Position numbers and translations under genes: made by a program | Assembly: GCA_963788325.1 (NCBI GenBank) | Contig: CAWBGJ010000001.1 | Span: 186,001 to 250,000 of the forward strand | Source of the DNA: Prado023 sp963788325 | Lineage (GTDB): Bacteria; Actinomycetota; Actinomycetes; S36-B12; CAIYMF01 | Reading direction: 5' to 3' | Length of the DNA: 64,000 nt | Notes under the pieces: generated by a model | The model's input: the letters and a program-made list of their open reading frames with translations, nothing else | Told to the model about the DNA's origin: nothing | The model's database searches: none | Shown: piece by piece, positions 44,489-55,505 of the stretch | Layout: each line of letters starts with the position of its first letter | Position numbering within the stretch: position 1 is the first letter of the stretch

Positions 44489-45409
44489 TCAGCGCGCGCC
44501 GGACTCCTGCTCGTCGGAATCCTGCCGCTCATCCTGATCCTGCTGCTCGCCGCTGTGGGCCCGCCGCAGGGCAGCGGCGGGCTCCCGGCCCGGCTGCCGG
44601 CGAGCGCTGATCACGAAGTAGGCCACGGCCCCCATCCCCACCAGCACGGACGTGAACACGTTGATCCGGATCCCGTCGATCTGCGTCGCTGGGTCGATGC
44701 GCAGCAGTTCCATCCCGAGCCTGCCCACACAGTAGGCAGCGACGTACAGCGCGAAGGCGCGTCCATGTCCCAGTGTGAAGCGCCGGTCAGCCCAGGCCAC
44801 CAGGATCGCCACGGCCACCAACCAGAGCGACTCGTAGAGGAACGTCGGATGGAACGTGGCGTACTGCTCGTACCCGGCGGGCCGATTCACAGGGTCGATC
44901 TCCAGGGCCCAGGGCAGCTCCGTGGGCTTGCCGAACAACTCCTGGTTGAACCAGTTGCCCCAACGGCCCAGTGCCTGGGCCAGCGGGACCCCCACCGCCA
45001 GCGCGTCGGCGAAGGGCGGCAGTGGGACGCCTTGTCGCCGGCAGCCGATCCACGCACCGACAGAGCCCAGGGCGATCGCGCCCCAGATGCCCAAGCCGCC
45101 GGACCAGACCGCCAGTGCCGCCACGAAGCCCGATCCGCCCGCGCCGAAGTACGTGGGCCAGTCGGTCAGGACATGGTAGATCCGCCCGCCGATGATGCCG
45201 AAGGGCACCGCCCAGATGGCCACGTCGTAGACCAGGCCCCGTTCACCGCCTCGGGCCACCCAGCGCCGGTCCCCGGACCACATCGCCACGACGATGCCAG
45301 CCAGGATGCACAGCGCGTAGGCGCGCAGCGGGAAGGGCCCGAGGTACCAGACCGACTGGTCCGGGCTGGGGATCGATGCCGGGAGCGACAGGACCGGGGT
45401 GGGAGTCAC
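44489..45409 (-). CDS. lgt: Prolipoprotein diacylglyceryl transferase
   Basis: This 306-residue, seven-helix enzyme adds diacylglycerol to lipoprotein cysteines at the membrane. It shows PFGIIGGRIYHVLTDW, the signature GRWGNWFNQELFGKPT and FLYESLWLVAVA. The C-terminal tail is acidic and Gln/Glu-rich (GEQQDQDERQDSDEQESG), likely cytoplasmic. The GTG overlaps the stop of the DsbA-like gene by 4 nt. It converges on the fusion gene with 24 nt between. Confidence 0.95.
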   Translation of the reverse strand: MTPTPVLSLPASIPSPDQSVWYLGPFPLRAYALCILAGIVVAMWSGDRRWVARGGERGLVYDVAIWAVPFGIIGGRIYHVLTDWPTYFGAGGSGFVAALAVWSGGLGIWGAIALGSVGAWIGCRRQGVPLPPFADALAVGVPLAQALGRWGNWFNQELFGKPTELPWALEIDPVNRPAGYEQYATFHPTFLYESLWLVAVAILVAWADRRFTLGHGRAFALYVAAYCVGRLGMELLRIDPATQIDGIRINVFTSVLVGMGAVAYFVISARRQPGREPAAALRRAHSGEQQDQDERQDSDEQESGAR

Positions 45410-46254
45410 TGGGCGGTCGCGGCGTCGATCTTCTCGGTCATCAGGGCCACGTCAGCCAGGTCTGACGAGCTGATCTCCACCCCGTTGAGGTAGGCCGTGG
45501 GCGTACCTCCGGCGCCGGACTCGGAGAACGCCTGGTTGCTGTTCGCAGACCACGCGAGGTAGGTCCCAGCCTCCACGCAGGTGGTGAAGGTGGTCAGGTC
45601 CTCACCTGCGATGCCGACCGTCGTGCCGAGGTCGATCAGCTGCTGGTCGGAGAACCCGACGCCCTCCTCAGCGGGCTGGATGGCGAAGATCGCTGAGTGG
45701 TACTCGGCGGTCCTGTCGGCGTCCACTGCGCACCCCCAGGCGCTGGTCGCCCGCGCCGAGGAGTTCGGGTTGCCGTTGGCGGCGTTGGGCTGCGTGAGGC
45801 CGTTGTCCAGGAAGGTCGCGGGCCGGTACAGCAGCTTGACCCGACCCTCGTCGGCCAGGGCCTTGATGCCGTCGGCGGAGGCTGCCTCCACCTGCGCGCA
45901 CGCCGGGCACTGGAAGTCCTCCCAGATCTCCAGGGTCGGCAGCTTTGCCTCATCGGCCGATGTCCAGCCGGCCCCGTAGGGAACCCCGTAGGTCGGCGCG
46001 GTCACCCCGGTCGGAAGGGCAGCATTCGGGTCCGCCGTGGGCGCGGGCGTGCCCCCGTTGGCCGTGTTGTCGTCCTGGCCGGCGAAGAAGCCGACAGCGA
46101 GCAACCCGCCGACGATCAGCAGCACGACGATGCCGCCCACGATCCGGATCAACCGTTCGCGGCGACGTTCGGCGGCCTCCGTCTCGGCGCGCGCCTGATC
46201 GGCGAGCTGCTTGGGCGTCATACCCGACTTGGGCTTGTCCTTCTCGGCTGCCAT
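45406..46254 (-). CDS. Membrane-anchored DsbA-like thiol oxidoreductase
   Basis: This 282-residue protein has a cytoplasmic basic segment (1-45), one membrane helix (about 46-65, IVGGIVVLLIVGGLLAVGFF), a linker, and a thioredoxin-fold DsbA-like domain. The active site is WEDFQCPAC, with the cis-Pro region GGTPTAYLNG. It should catalyse disulfide formation outside the membrane, re-oxidised by the VKOR protein encoded divergently. The ATG at 46254 is chosen since upstream residues are not conserved-looking. It is co-transcribed with lgt. Confidence 0.9.
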   Translation of the reverse strand: MAAEKDKPKSGMTPKQLADQARAETEAAERRRERLIRIVGGIVVLLIVGGLLAVGFFAGQDDNTANGGTPAPTADPNAALPTGVTAPTYGVPYGAGWTSADEAKLPTLEIWEDFQCPACAQVEAASADGIKALADEGRVKLLYRPATFLDNGLTQPNAANGNPNSSARATSAWGCAVDADRTAEYHSAIFAIQPAEEGVGFSDQQLIDLGTTVGIAGEDLTTFTTCVEAGTYLAWSANSNQAFSESGAGGTPTAYLNGVEISSSDLADVALMTEKIDAATAQ

Positions 46255-46503
46255 GGCCACCTCCGTGAGTCTGGGCAAGATTACCCGAATTGCCGCGGAT
46301 CGGACTCGACCGGCGTTGACCGCGCGTGCCGGACCCGGCACTGCGCCCCAGCCGGTCCCCGTGCGGCTGCCGTGTCGCGGGCTCCGCGCTCAACTACCAT
46401 CGGGATGCCGGGGGGCACCCGCACCCGGGCAACGCCCGGGCCAGCGCTCCGGAGCCTGCCCCCCCGTCTCCCGCACGACGGATCGATCAAGGGAGTTCCT
46501 GCC

Positions 46504-47115
46504 GTGGCCATGCGCACCGACACCAGCACCCCGACGCGCCCGACCCCCCAGACTCGGCACACGGGCGCGTACCTCGCCCTGCTGGTCTCCGGGGCCCTCG
46601 GGCTGTGGGCGTCGCTGGTGCTGGCCATCGACGCCCTGGCCCTGGCCGAGGATCCCCTGGCCGACCTGTCGTGCAACATCTCCTCGACGATCTCGTGCGC
46701 TGCTGTCGGAGTCACCTGGCAGGCCAGCCTGCTGGGGTTCCCGAACGCGTTCATCGGCCTGATGGGCGAGCCGGTCGTGGTCACCCTCGGTGTGGCCGGG
46801 CTGGCTGGGGTGCGGTTCCCGCGCTGGTTCATGCTGTGCGCCCAGGCCGCGCTGACGGTGGGCCTGGGCTTCGCGGTGTGGTTGTTCGCCCAGTCGTACT
46901 TCGTCATCGGGGCGATCTGCCCCTGGTGCACCGTGCTCTACCTCACCTCGGTCACCGCCTTCGCGGCCATCACCCGGATCACCATCCTCGATGGCCTGTA
47001 CGGGCCATCCGTACGGGAACGGTGCGAACGCCCGCTGCGCCTCGGGGTGGACGTCGCGGTGGCGGTGCTCATCCTCGCGGTCGTCGCGGCGATGGTGGTC
47101 TACAAGTACTTCTGA
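46504..47115 (+). CDS. VKOR family disulfide-generating protein
   Basis: This 203-residue protein has five or so membrane helices and the VKOR cysteines: loop pair in LSCNISSTISCAAVG (about 60-74) and the active-site CPWC (about 139-142). It re-oxidises DsbA-like partners and passes electrons to quinone. A basic N-terminus precedes the first helix. AAGGGAG lies 8 nt before the GTG at 46504; the ATG two codons later is an alternative. It diverges from the DsbA-like gene across 249 nt. Confidence 0.9.
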   Translation: MAMRTDTSTPTRPTPQTRHTGAYLALLVSGALGLWASLVLAIDALALAEDPLADLSCNISSTISCAAVGVTWQASLLGFPNAFIGLMGEPVVVTLGVAGLAGVRFPRWFMLCAQAALTVGLGFAVWLFAQSYFVIGAICPWCTVLYLTSVTAFAAITRITILDGLYGPSVRERCERPLRLGVDVAVAVLILAVVAAMVVYKYF

Positions 47116-47468
47116 CCCCCCGGCCTGCGCCTGTGCGGGGCGGGTCCTGTGATCCGATGCACACCTGTGGCCCGCAAGGCGCTACCGTATGGGCACTGAT
47201 CCGTGGCGACGGGAGTCCTTGCCCACTCATGGACGACGCCGCACGGACGGTGCACCGACCACCTGCTCTCGGTCGGACCGGCCCTCCGGGGCCACGTCGT
47301 CGGGGCTCCCCCGCACCGGTCCGCACGGACCCGTGGGGCTGCTGTCCTTCTTCGCAGCCAGCGGGCCGTCACGGCCAGCGCTGGTTGCGTTGATCCTCGG
47401 CCGCAGGAGTGTGCATGGGTCCAGCACCCCGCGCATGAAAGCGCCGAACACTGCAAGGGGAGGTCTCC
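47116..47468 (+). other. 353-nt non-coding leader before helicase gene
   Basis: No plausible protein frame is seen between VKOR and the TTG start of the helicase. A TACCGT box (about 47184) could be a -10, which would leave a GC-rich 5' region of roughly 270 nt able to form several hairpins. I cannot match it to a known riboswitch or RNA family. Confidence 0.35.
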
Positions 47469-49590
47469 TTGGCTCGTCAAGGCCAGCGTCGGTCCACTGC
47501 GCAACGCAGTGCCCCGCGTACGCAGGGGCGCGCCCAGCCACGCCACAACGAGGGCCTGATCCCCGTGCTCGCCCAGGAGGTCCGCGCCGTCGAGGCGGCC
47601 GTGCAGCGCGGCTCGGTCAAGCCGTCAGTGCGCACCAAGTTCCAGGTCGTCGCGCTGCTCGTGCGCCAGGAACGCGCCCGGGTCAAGGCCGACAGCTCGA
47701 GCACCGAGTCGCACCGCGGGCAGGAGCGAAGCGACTCGACGGGATCGCCACCATCCTGGCCACAACTGCCGCGCGCCGGCCCTCCCTGCTGGCGCTGCTC
47801 GCTGAGGACGCCGAGGTCTCGGAGATCGGCCAGGGCGCTCATGATCGAGATGCTCCAGGAGGCCGGATCAGCCCCCCGCTGAGCTCACCGCGCCGGTCGA
47901 GCCCGAGACACCGGAGCCGCCCGACGAGCGGTCGTGCCGCAGGCCATTGTCTCGCGGCAGCTGGCCAACCCCTTCCTCGCGCCGGACTTCGCCGCCGCCC
48001 AGGAAGGCCGGGTCAGCGCCCAGCGGCTGGCCGGCTGGGAACTGCTCGGCCCGTTGTTCCGCTCGTTCGAGTACGGCGGCAGCGGGGCGACCTCGTGCAT
48101 GCCACTGCCCGCCCCGGTCCCGGTGCCGGTGCCCGGGGCGCTGAGCCTGATGGCCACCAGGCGCAGGTGGTGGCCGCCGCAGCGCAGGGGCATCGCACCT
48201 TCCTGCTGGCCGACGAGCCGGCTTCGGCAAGACCGCCCAGGCGCTGCTGGCGGCCCAGGCCGCGGACGCCTACCCCCTGCTCGTAGTCGTGCCCAACGTG
48301 GTGAAGACCAACTCGGCCCGTGAGGCGGGGCTGTGGACACCGAACCGACCCGCGACCGTCGTGCATGGCGACGGCGACACGATCGACGGCTTCGCCGACA
48401 TCGTCATCGTGAACTACGAGATCCTCGACCGGCACCTGGGCTGGATGAGCGGCTCGGCTTCCGCGGGATGGTCGTCGACGAGGCGCACTTCATCAAGGAC
48501 AAGTCCTCGCAGCGCTCGCAGCACGTCCTGGAGATCTCGGCCCGCATCCGCTCCCGGATCAGCCGGCCGCTGCTCATGGCGCTGACCGGAACTCCGCTGA
48601 TCAACGACATCGAGGACTTCCGCGCCATCTGGCAGTTCCTGGGCTGGATCGATGACACCAAGCCCGTGGGCACACTCATGGCCGAGCTCGAGTCCCACGG
48701 ACTCGTTCCGGGCGACCCTGGCTTCACGGCCACGGCGCGTCGCACCGTCACGGACATGGGGATCGTGCGGCGCCGCAAGATCGACGTGGCCGCCGACATC
48801 CCCGCACGCCGGGTGGCCGACCTGCCCGTCGAGCTCGACGACGACGCCGGCCGCTCCATCCGCGCGGCCGAGCGAGAGCTGGCCACCCGGCTGGTCGCGC
48901 GCTACGACGACGCCCTGCTCCGGCGCAGCGCAGGGGCCACCGTCGAGGGCGTCGACCACGAACTGGTTCGGCGGGTGGCCGCGTGGGAGCGCGAGGACGC
49001 CAACGATGCCGCAGCCGGTGAGAACGTGTTCAGCATGATGCGCCGGATCGGCCAGGCCAAGTCCGGGCTCGCCGCGGACTACGCGGCCCAGCTGGCGCGC
49101 AACGTGGGCAAGGTCGTGTTCTTCGCCAAGCACATCGACGTCATGGACACCGCGGAGGCAGCTCTTCGCCCAGCGCGGCATCAGGTACTGCTCGATCCGC
49201 GGCAACCAGAGCACCAAGGTGCGCCAGGCGAACGTCGATGCGTTCGTCAACGACCCCGATGTGGCAGTCGCGGTCTGCTCGCTGACCGCGGCCGGGGTCG
49301 GGCTGAACCTGCAGGTCGCGTCCAACATGGTCCTCGCAGAGCTGTCGTGGACGGACGCCGAGCAGACCCAGGCGATCGACCGGATCCACCGCATCGGCCA
49401 GGCCGAGCCCGTGACCGCCTGGCGGATCATCGCCGCCCAGACCATCGACGCGAGGATCGCCGAGCTGATCGACGGCAAGGCCAACCTCGCCGCACGCGCA
49501 CTCGACGGGTCCGACGAGGAGGCGACCTCAGCCGATGTCCAGCTCGAGGCACTCATCAGCCTCCTGACCGATGCGCTGGAGGCCCGGTAG
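47469..49590 (+). pseudogene. SNF2-type DEAD/DEAH helicase, many frameshifts
   Basis: Pieces in all three frames join into one SNF2-family helicase of about 707 codons, of a kind common in actinobacteria. The N-terminus is LARQGQRRSTAQRSAPRTQG from a TTG start with GGGGAGG 5 nt upstream. Then come SRQLANPFLAPDFAAAQ, LADEP / GFGKTAQALL (Walker A, broken by a missing base), VVDEAHFI (DEAH), LMALTGTPLIND, and the C-terminal helicase part SLTAAGVGLNLQ and QAIDRIHRIGQAEP. Shifts fall near 47735, 47830, 47875, 47930, 48150, 48215, 48445 and 49165. Either it is decayed or this stretch is badly sequenced; neighbouring trp genes share the problem. Confidence 0.8.
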
Positions 49591-49701
49591 CCATCCGTCC
49601 CTTCGCGGCGCTGCCGCTCACGTACGCCTATCAACCACAACTCGGCGTTCGGGCCCGGACCGGCCGTCAGCGGCGCCCAGCCGCTGCGACCGCACGCTCG
49701 C

Positions 49702-50514
49702 TCAGCCCTGCGCGGCCCGGACCTCGCCACGCACGCCGGCGGCCAGTTCGCGGGCAAGTTCGCTGACCGAGGCCAACGCCTCCGCGTGGTCCGCAGCGGC
49801 CAGGATCCCGGCGATGAACGCCGAACCGACGATCACGCCGTCGGCGTACTGGGCGACCTCGGCGGCCTGCGCCCCCGTCGAGACGCCCAACCCAACCGCA
49901 ACGGGCAGGTCGGTGACCGCGCGTACCCGCGCCACCAGCTCTCGGGCACCGGAACCCACACTCGCCCGAGCACCGGTGACGCCCATCGTCGAGGCGGCGT
50001 ACACGAATCCGCTGGTCACCGCGGCCACGCCGGCGATCCGTTCGTCCGTGCTCGACGGGGCCACGAGGAACACCCGCTCCACGCCCGCGGCATCGGTGGC
50101 CGCGCACCAGTCGGCGGCCTCCTCGGGGATCAGGTCCGGGGTGATCACCCCGGTGCCACCGGCAGCCCGCAGGCGCGCCGCGAACGACTCGACACCGATC
50201 CGCTCGATGGGGTTCCAGTAGGACATGACCAGGGTCGGGGCGCCGGTCGCAGCCACCGCCGCGACGGTGTCGAACACGTGGCTCACCGTGGACCCGGCGA
50301 CCAGCGACTCGGTGCACCGCCGCCTGGATGGTCGGGCCGTCCATGAGCGGGTCGGAGTAGGGCAGACCCACCTCGACGATGTCCACGCCCGCCGACACCA
50401 TCGCGACCGCCAACGAGATGCCCTGCGCCTGCGTGGGGAACCCGCTGGGCAGGTAGCCGACCAGCGCCGCGCGGCCCTGGGCTCGCGCCCGGGCGAACGC
50501 CTCCTGCAGCGCGC

Positions 50515-50518
<4 letters not shown>
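49702..50518 (-). CDS. trpA: Tryptophan synthase alpha chain (one frameshift)
   Basis: This subunit cleaves indole-3-glycerol phosphate. The catalytic Glu and Asp are in VEVGLPYSDPLMDGPTIQAA. The C-terminal half has TLVMSYWNPIERIG, TPDLIPEEAADW and GLGVSTGAQAAEVAQYADGV. An extra base at about 50309-50313 separates the halves; dropping it reads AAVHRSLVAGSTVSHVFDTV. The length of 817 nt is 272 codons plus one, consistent with a single insertion. The ATG overlaps the trpB stop by 4 nt. Confidence 0.9.
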
Positions 50519-51764
<1,246 letters not shown>

Positions 51765-51768
<4 letters not shown>

Positions 51769-52580
51769 GAGCGACCGCCGTGGCGCAGGGCGGGATGTGC
51801 GCCGGCCGTGACCAGGTCGTGCACGGCCTGGCGCGGGTCGCCCCCGGTCACCAGGCTCTCGCCCACGAGCACGGCATCCGCGCCGGCGTTGGCGTAGGAG
51901 ATCAGGTCATGGGGTCCGCGGACTCCGCTCTCGGCCACGCGCACCACGCGATCGGGGATGTGCGGCGCGACCCGGGCGAAGTGGGTGCGGTCCACAGTCA
52001 GGGTGCGCAGGTCGCGCACGTTCACGCCGATGATGCCGGCCCCGGCGTCCAGTGCCCGGGCCACCTCGTCGACGTCGTGGACCTCGACCAGCGGGGTCAG
52101 CCCGATCGACAGCGCGCGCTCGTGCAGGCTCAGCAGCGCCTGCTGGTCCAGCGCGGCCACGATGAGCAGCACCAGGTCAGCGCCGGCCGCGCGGGCCTCC
52201 CAGAGCTGATAGCTCGAGACGATGAAGTCCTTGCGCAGGACGGGGGCGTCCACGGCCTGACGCACCGCGACCAGGTCAGCCAGCGAACCGCCGAACCGCC
52301 TGCCCTCGGTGAGCACCGAGATGGCGTGCGCACCACCGGTCTCGTACTCACCGGCCAGCGCCGCGGGGTCCGCGATCGGGGCCAGGGCACCCCTGCTCGG
52401 CGAGGAGCGCTTCACCTCGGCGATGACGGCCACGCCGTCGTCTCGACGCAGGGCGTTGACCGCGCTGCGGGGAGCCGGCGCATGCGCAGCGCGTTCCTTG
52501 AGCTCGGCCAGTGGGATGGTCGCCATGCGTGCCTCGACGTCGGCGCGAACGCCGACGAGGATGTCGTCGAGAACGCTCAT
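51765..52580 (-). CDS. trpC: Indole-3-glycerol phosphate synthase
   Basis: This 271-residue barrel enzyme makes indole-3-glycerol phosphate. It has VIAEVKRSSPSRGAL (catalytic Glu and Lys), VLRKDFIVSSYQLWEARAAG, LVEVHDVDEVARAL, IIGVNVRDLRTL and VAESGVRGPHD. GGAGGG precedes the ATG. It leads the trpC-trpB-trpA run with ATGA overlaps. No Trp-rich leader peptide is visible in the 132 nt upstream. Confidence 0.95.
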
Positions 52581-52700
52581 GCAGCCCTCCGATCCAGCTT
52601 CTGTGGGGTCTGGTCCAGAGGGTACGCAGTGGCGGTGCACTGCGCCGAATCGCCCCATGCCTCGCGGGTGCTGTCCCCTGCCCGTCGCGTCACCGGCGGG

Positions 52701-52706
52701 TACCCT
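52701..52706 (+). promoter_or_regulatory. Leaderless-type -10 box for DUF2752 gene
   Basis: TACCCT is followed by 6 nt and the ATG at 52713. No ribosome binding site is present. Confidence 0.5.
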
Positions 52707-52712
52707 GTCGCC

Positions 52713-53147
52713 ATGACCGGCAGCCCCACCCCCGTGCTGGCGCAACCTCGCAGTCGAGGCCGCGAACTGGCTGGGCCGGTGACCACCTTCGCGGTCGTCG
52801 CCGCAAGCTGGGTAGCGGTGGCCGCGCTGCGTCCCGGGGACTCCGGACCCACACCCTGCCCGTGGCGGACCATCACCGGCCTGGACTGCCCGTTCTGTGG
52901 CTCGACACGCGCCGCGGTGGCCCTGGCCAACGGCGATGTGGGCACGGCCCTGGACCACAATGCGCTGTTCGTGCTCGGCGTCCTGCCCCTGGCGCTGCTG
53001 GCCTGGCTCCTGTGGCTGACCAGCGCGTGGCGCAGGCGCCCGACGCCGAGTGTGTCGACCCGCGTGGTCGGAATCCTGATCGCCATCACGCTGGGCTGGT
53101 GGGTCCTGCGGCTGGCAGTGCCGTGGCTGGGCTCCGCGGCGAGCTGA
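52713..53147 (+). CDS. DUF2752 membrane protein
   Basis: This 144-residue protein has three membrane helices (about 21-40, 80-102, 115-135). The DUF2752 signature is present: CPWRTITGLDCPFCGSTRA, with its Cys pairs between helices 1 and 2. Function is unknown. In many actinobacteria a DUF2752 gene stands just upstream of trpC on the same strand. Here it is inverted, diverging from trpC, and its last 62 nt overlap the 3' end of the histidine kinase gene convergently. Confidence 0.85.
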   Translation: MTGSPTPVLAQPRSRGRELAGPVTTFAVVAASWVAVAALRPGDSGPTPCPWRTITGLDCPFCGSTRAAVALANGDVGTALDHNALFVLGVLPLALLAWLLWLTSAWRRRPTPSVSTRVVGILIAITLGWWVLRLAVPWLGSAAS

Positions 53148-54537
53148 CCACCGCGGCCGAGCCCTGGGCCACCTCGGGCAGCACCACCAGGAAGGCCGCC
53201 CCGCCCTCCGGCGCGGTCCCTGCCTGGGCGACCCCGCCGAGGCGCTGCGCGAGCCGGGCGACCAGCGCGAGCCCGACCCCCGAACCCACCTTGCGCACCC
53301 CGCGATAGCGCGCGTGCAGCTCGCCGGGCTCGAAGGCGACGGCCAGGTCAGCCGCGCTGAGCCCGGGGCCGCCGTCGCGCACCTCGACGACGAACTGCCC
53401 GGGTGCCGGTCCGGGTCCCACGTTCAGCACGACGGGCGCGTCCTCCCCGGTGACCCGCAGGGCGTTCTCCATCAGGTTGTCGATGATCTGGCGCACGCGC
53501 ACCGGGTCGGTGCGCACCACGTGCGCAGTGCGGTCCACCTCGTCGATGAACCGGACCCCCTCGCGAGCCGCCCGGCCCGCCCAGGCGGCCGCGGCGTCGG
53601 CCCCGAGCAGGGCCAGGTCGACGTCCACGGGTTCGATGGCGACGTCGACGGCCCCCAGGCGCGCGAGGTCCAGCAGGTCAGCCACCAGCCGATCGAGGTG
53701 GTCGGCCTCAGCGCTGACCACCCCGGCCACGGCCACGACGTCCTGCGCAGGCACCACTCCATCGGCCAGCGCCTCCGCGTACCCCTTCACCGAGGTCAGG
53801 GGCGTGCGCAGCTCGTGCGAGACGGTGAGGAAGAACTCCCGCTGGCGCTCCTCGCTGGTGCTCAGCGCCTCGGACAGCCGGTTGAGGGCCACCGCGATGT
53901 CAGCGACTTCGTCGGGGCCGTCGGGGTCCACGCGGATGTGTCGCTGCCCGGTGCCCATCGCGTGGGCCGCGGCGGCGGCCTGGGCCAGCGGCCGGGTGAG
54001 CCTGCGGGCCACCAGCGTCCCGATCACCACGGCCACCGCAAGGCCCAGGGCCAGGGCCAGGGCCAGGCGCCACAGCGCGGGGGAACTCAGGTCGCTGGCA
54101 ACCGCGGCTGGTTGCACCAGGAGAACCCCGACGCCGTCGGCGACGGGCCGGCCCTCCACGTAGCTCGCGCCTGCCAGGTCGGTGCGCCGGTCACTCACGG
54201 AGCCGCCACTGGTGACGGTGGCCACGTCCGAGGCCCGCAGCGGCTCGGGAGCCCGGAAGTCGGGGCCGACGATGTAGGCCGTCACCCGCTGCGGGGCCAG
54301 CAGCGCCTCGAGCCGGCCGACGACTCCCCCACGCAGGGTGCCCCCCTGCCCCCCCGAGAAGTTCCCCTCGAGCAGCTCCTCGGTGAGGTCGGCCGTCCGG
54401 GTCAGTGCCTGGCGCGCCGACGTGTCAGCCGCCGAGCGCAGCAGCGGCCACGCGACCAGCGCGGCGATCAGCACGGCCAGCGCGGCGACCGCGGCCATGA
54501 CCAGCGGCAGGCGCCGGGACAGGCTGGTCCAGCTCAT
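53086..54537 (-). CDS. Sensor histidine kinase
   Basis: This 483-residue membrane kinase has two helices (about 10-33 and 155-175) flanking an extracytoplasmic sensor region. A HAMP linker follows, with ARRLTRPLAQAAAAAHAMG. The phospho-acceptor box is FFLTVSHELRTPLTSVKGYA. The ATPase domain has IDNLMENALRVT (N box) and VRDGGPGLS and KVGSGVGLALV (G boxes). The signal is unknown. The ATG overlaps the response regulator stop by 4 nt. The C-terminal tail overlaps the DUF2752 gene on the other strand. Confidence 0.92.
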   Translation of the reverse strand: MSWTSLSRRLPLVMAAVAALAVLIAALVAWPLLRSAADTSARQALTRTADLTEELLEGNFSGGQGGTLRGGVVGRLEALLAPQRVTAYIVGPDFRAPEPLRASDVATVTSGGSVSDRRTDLAGASYVEGRPVADGVGVLLVQPAAVASDLSSPALWRLALALALGLAVAVVIGTLVARRLTRPLAQAAAAAHAMGTGQRHIRVDPDGPDEVADIAVALNRLSEALSTSEERQREFFLTVSHELRTPLTSVKGYAEALADGVVPAQDVVAVAGVVSAEADHLDRLVADLLDLARLGAVDVAIEPVDVDLALLGADAAAAWAGRAAREGVRFIDEVDRTAHVVRTDPVRVRQIIDNLMENALRVTGEDAPVVLNVGPGPAPGQFVVEVRDGGPGLSAADLAVAFEPGELHARYRGVRKVGSGVGLALVARLAQRLGGVAQAGTAPEGGAAFLVVLPEVAQGSAAVVSSPRSPATALPAAGPTSPA

Positions 54538-55223
54538 CGGCCATCAGCGCTGTAGCCGACCCCACGGACCGTCCGGATCGGGCTCGCCTCGCCGAGCTTC
54601 GCGCGCACCTGCGCGACGTGCACGTCAACCGTGCGGGTACCGGCCGCGGCCGAGTAGCCCCAGACCGCCGAGAGCAGCTGGTCACGGGTCACCACACGTC
54701 CTGGTCGGGCCATCAGGTAGGCCAGCAGGTCGAACTCGGTGGCCGTGAGCTCGATCGGCTCGTCGGACACAGTGACCCGGTGCCGCGCGCGGTTCAGCGA
54801 CACCTCGCCGAGCACCAGCGGACGGTCGCCGTCCTCGAGCGCCCCCGACCCGCGACGAAGGACCGCCTTGACCCGAGCCACCACCTCGCGCGGGCTGAAC
54901 GGCTTCGTGATGTAGTCGTCCCCGCCCATCTCCAGGCCCAGGACGCGATCGATCTCGTCGTCCCGAGCCGTGCAGAACAGGATCGGCACGGGATCGCCGT
55001 CCGCGCGCAGGGTCCGGCACACCTCGGTGCCATCGATCCCGGGCAGCCCGACGTCGAGGATGATCGCCACTGGCCGCAGCCTGCGGGCCATGGCCAGTGC
55101 CTCGGGACCAGTGGCCGCGACCTCGCAGCCGAAGCCCTCCCGACGCAGGTACATGCCCAGCAGGTCGGCGATCGACTTCTCGTCCTCGGCCACGAGGACC
55201 AGCCCACGGCCGTCAGCGCTCAT
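54534..55223 (-). CDS. OmpR-family response regulator
   Basis: This 229-residue regulator has an N-terminal receiver domain with acidic pocket EDE, the phospho-acceptor Asp in VAIILDVGLPGIDGTE, and the Lys in DYITKPFSPRE. A winged-helix OmpR/PhoB domain follows, with ELTATEFDLLAYLMARPG and TVDVHVAQVRAKLGE. It pairs with the kinase downstream. I start at ATG 55223 with GGAGG upstream. The pair interrupts the usual trp gene order. Confidence 0.93.
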   Translation of the reverse strand: MSADGRGLVLVAEDEKSIADLLGMYLRREGFGCEVAATGPEALAMARRLRPVAIILDVGLPGIDGTEVCRTLRADGDPVPILFCTARDDEIDRVLGLEMGGDDYITKPFSPREVVARVKAVLRRGSGALEDGDRPLVLGEVSLNRARHRVTVSDEPIELTATEFDLLAYLMARPGRVVTRDQLLSAVWGYSAAAGTRTVDVHVAQVRAKLGEASPIRTVRGVGYSADGR

Positions 55224-55282
55224 GGTCGGCCATCCTCCACCAGGTCGGTACGGATCGCTGCCCGGTGCCTGTACGGACCAGG

Positions 55283-55489
55283 TCAGAGCGCGTCGGTCGG
55301 CTTGGACTCCATGCCCGCCATGACCTTCCACGCCCCGATCCCCACGAGGATCAGCAGCACGCCGAGCCAGAACACCCACGGCTGGGCGAGGACGACTCCC
55401 ACTGTGCCCACAATGAAGGCAAGCGTGATGATGCCCGCCCCGGTCCAGTTGGCCGGCGTCTGCCCGTGGTTGTCGTGCTCGGTACTCAT
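55283..55489 (-). CDS. HGxxPAAW family small membrane protein
   Basis: This 68-residue protein carries the family motif as HGQTPANW (residues 8-15) followed by two hydrophobic helices (about 18-34 and 37-54). The family is found next to trp genes in actinobacteria, usually between trpE and trpC. Function is unknown. GAGGAG lies 5 nt before the ATG. It lies 16 nt after trpE. Confidence 0.85.
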   Translation of the reverse strand: MSTEHDNHGQTPANWTGAGIITLAFIVGTVGVVLAQPWVFWLGVLLILVGIGAWKVMAGMESKPTDAL

Positions 55490-55505
55490 GAGGCTCCTCA
55501 GGTCG

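Noticed and set aside
52581..52712. Possible trp attenuator or leader peptide before trpC
   Set aside because: No run of Trp codons and no terminator/antiterminator pair is visible on the minus strand.
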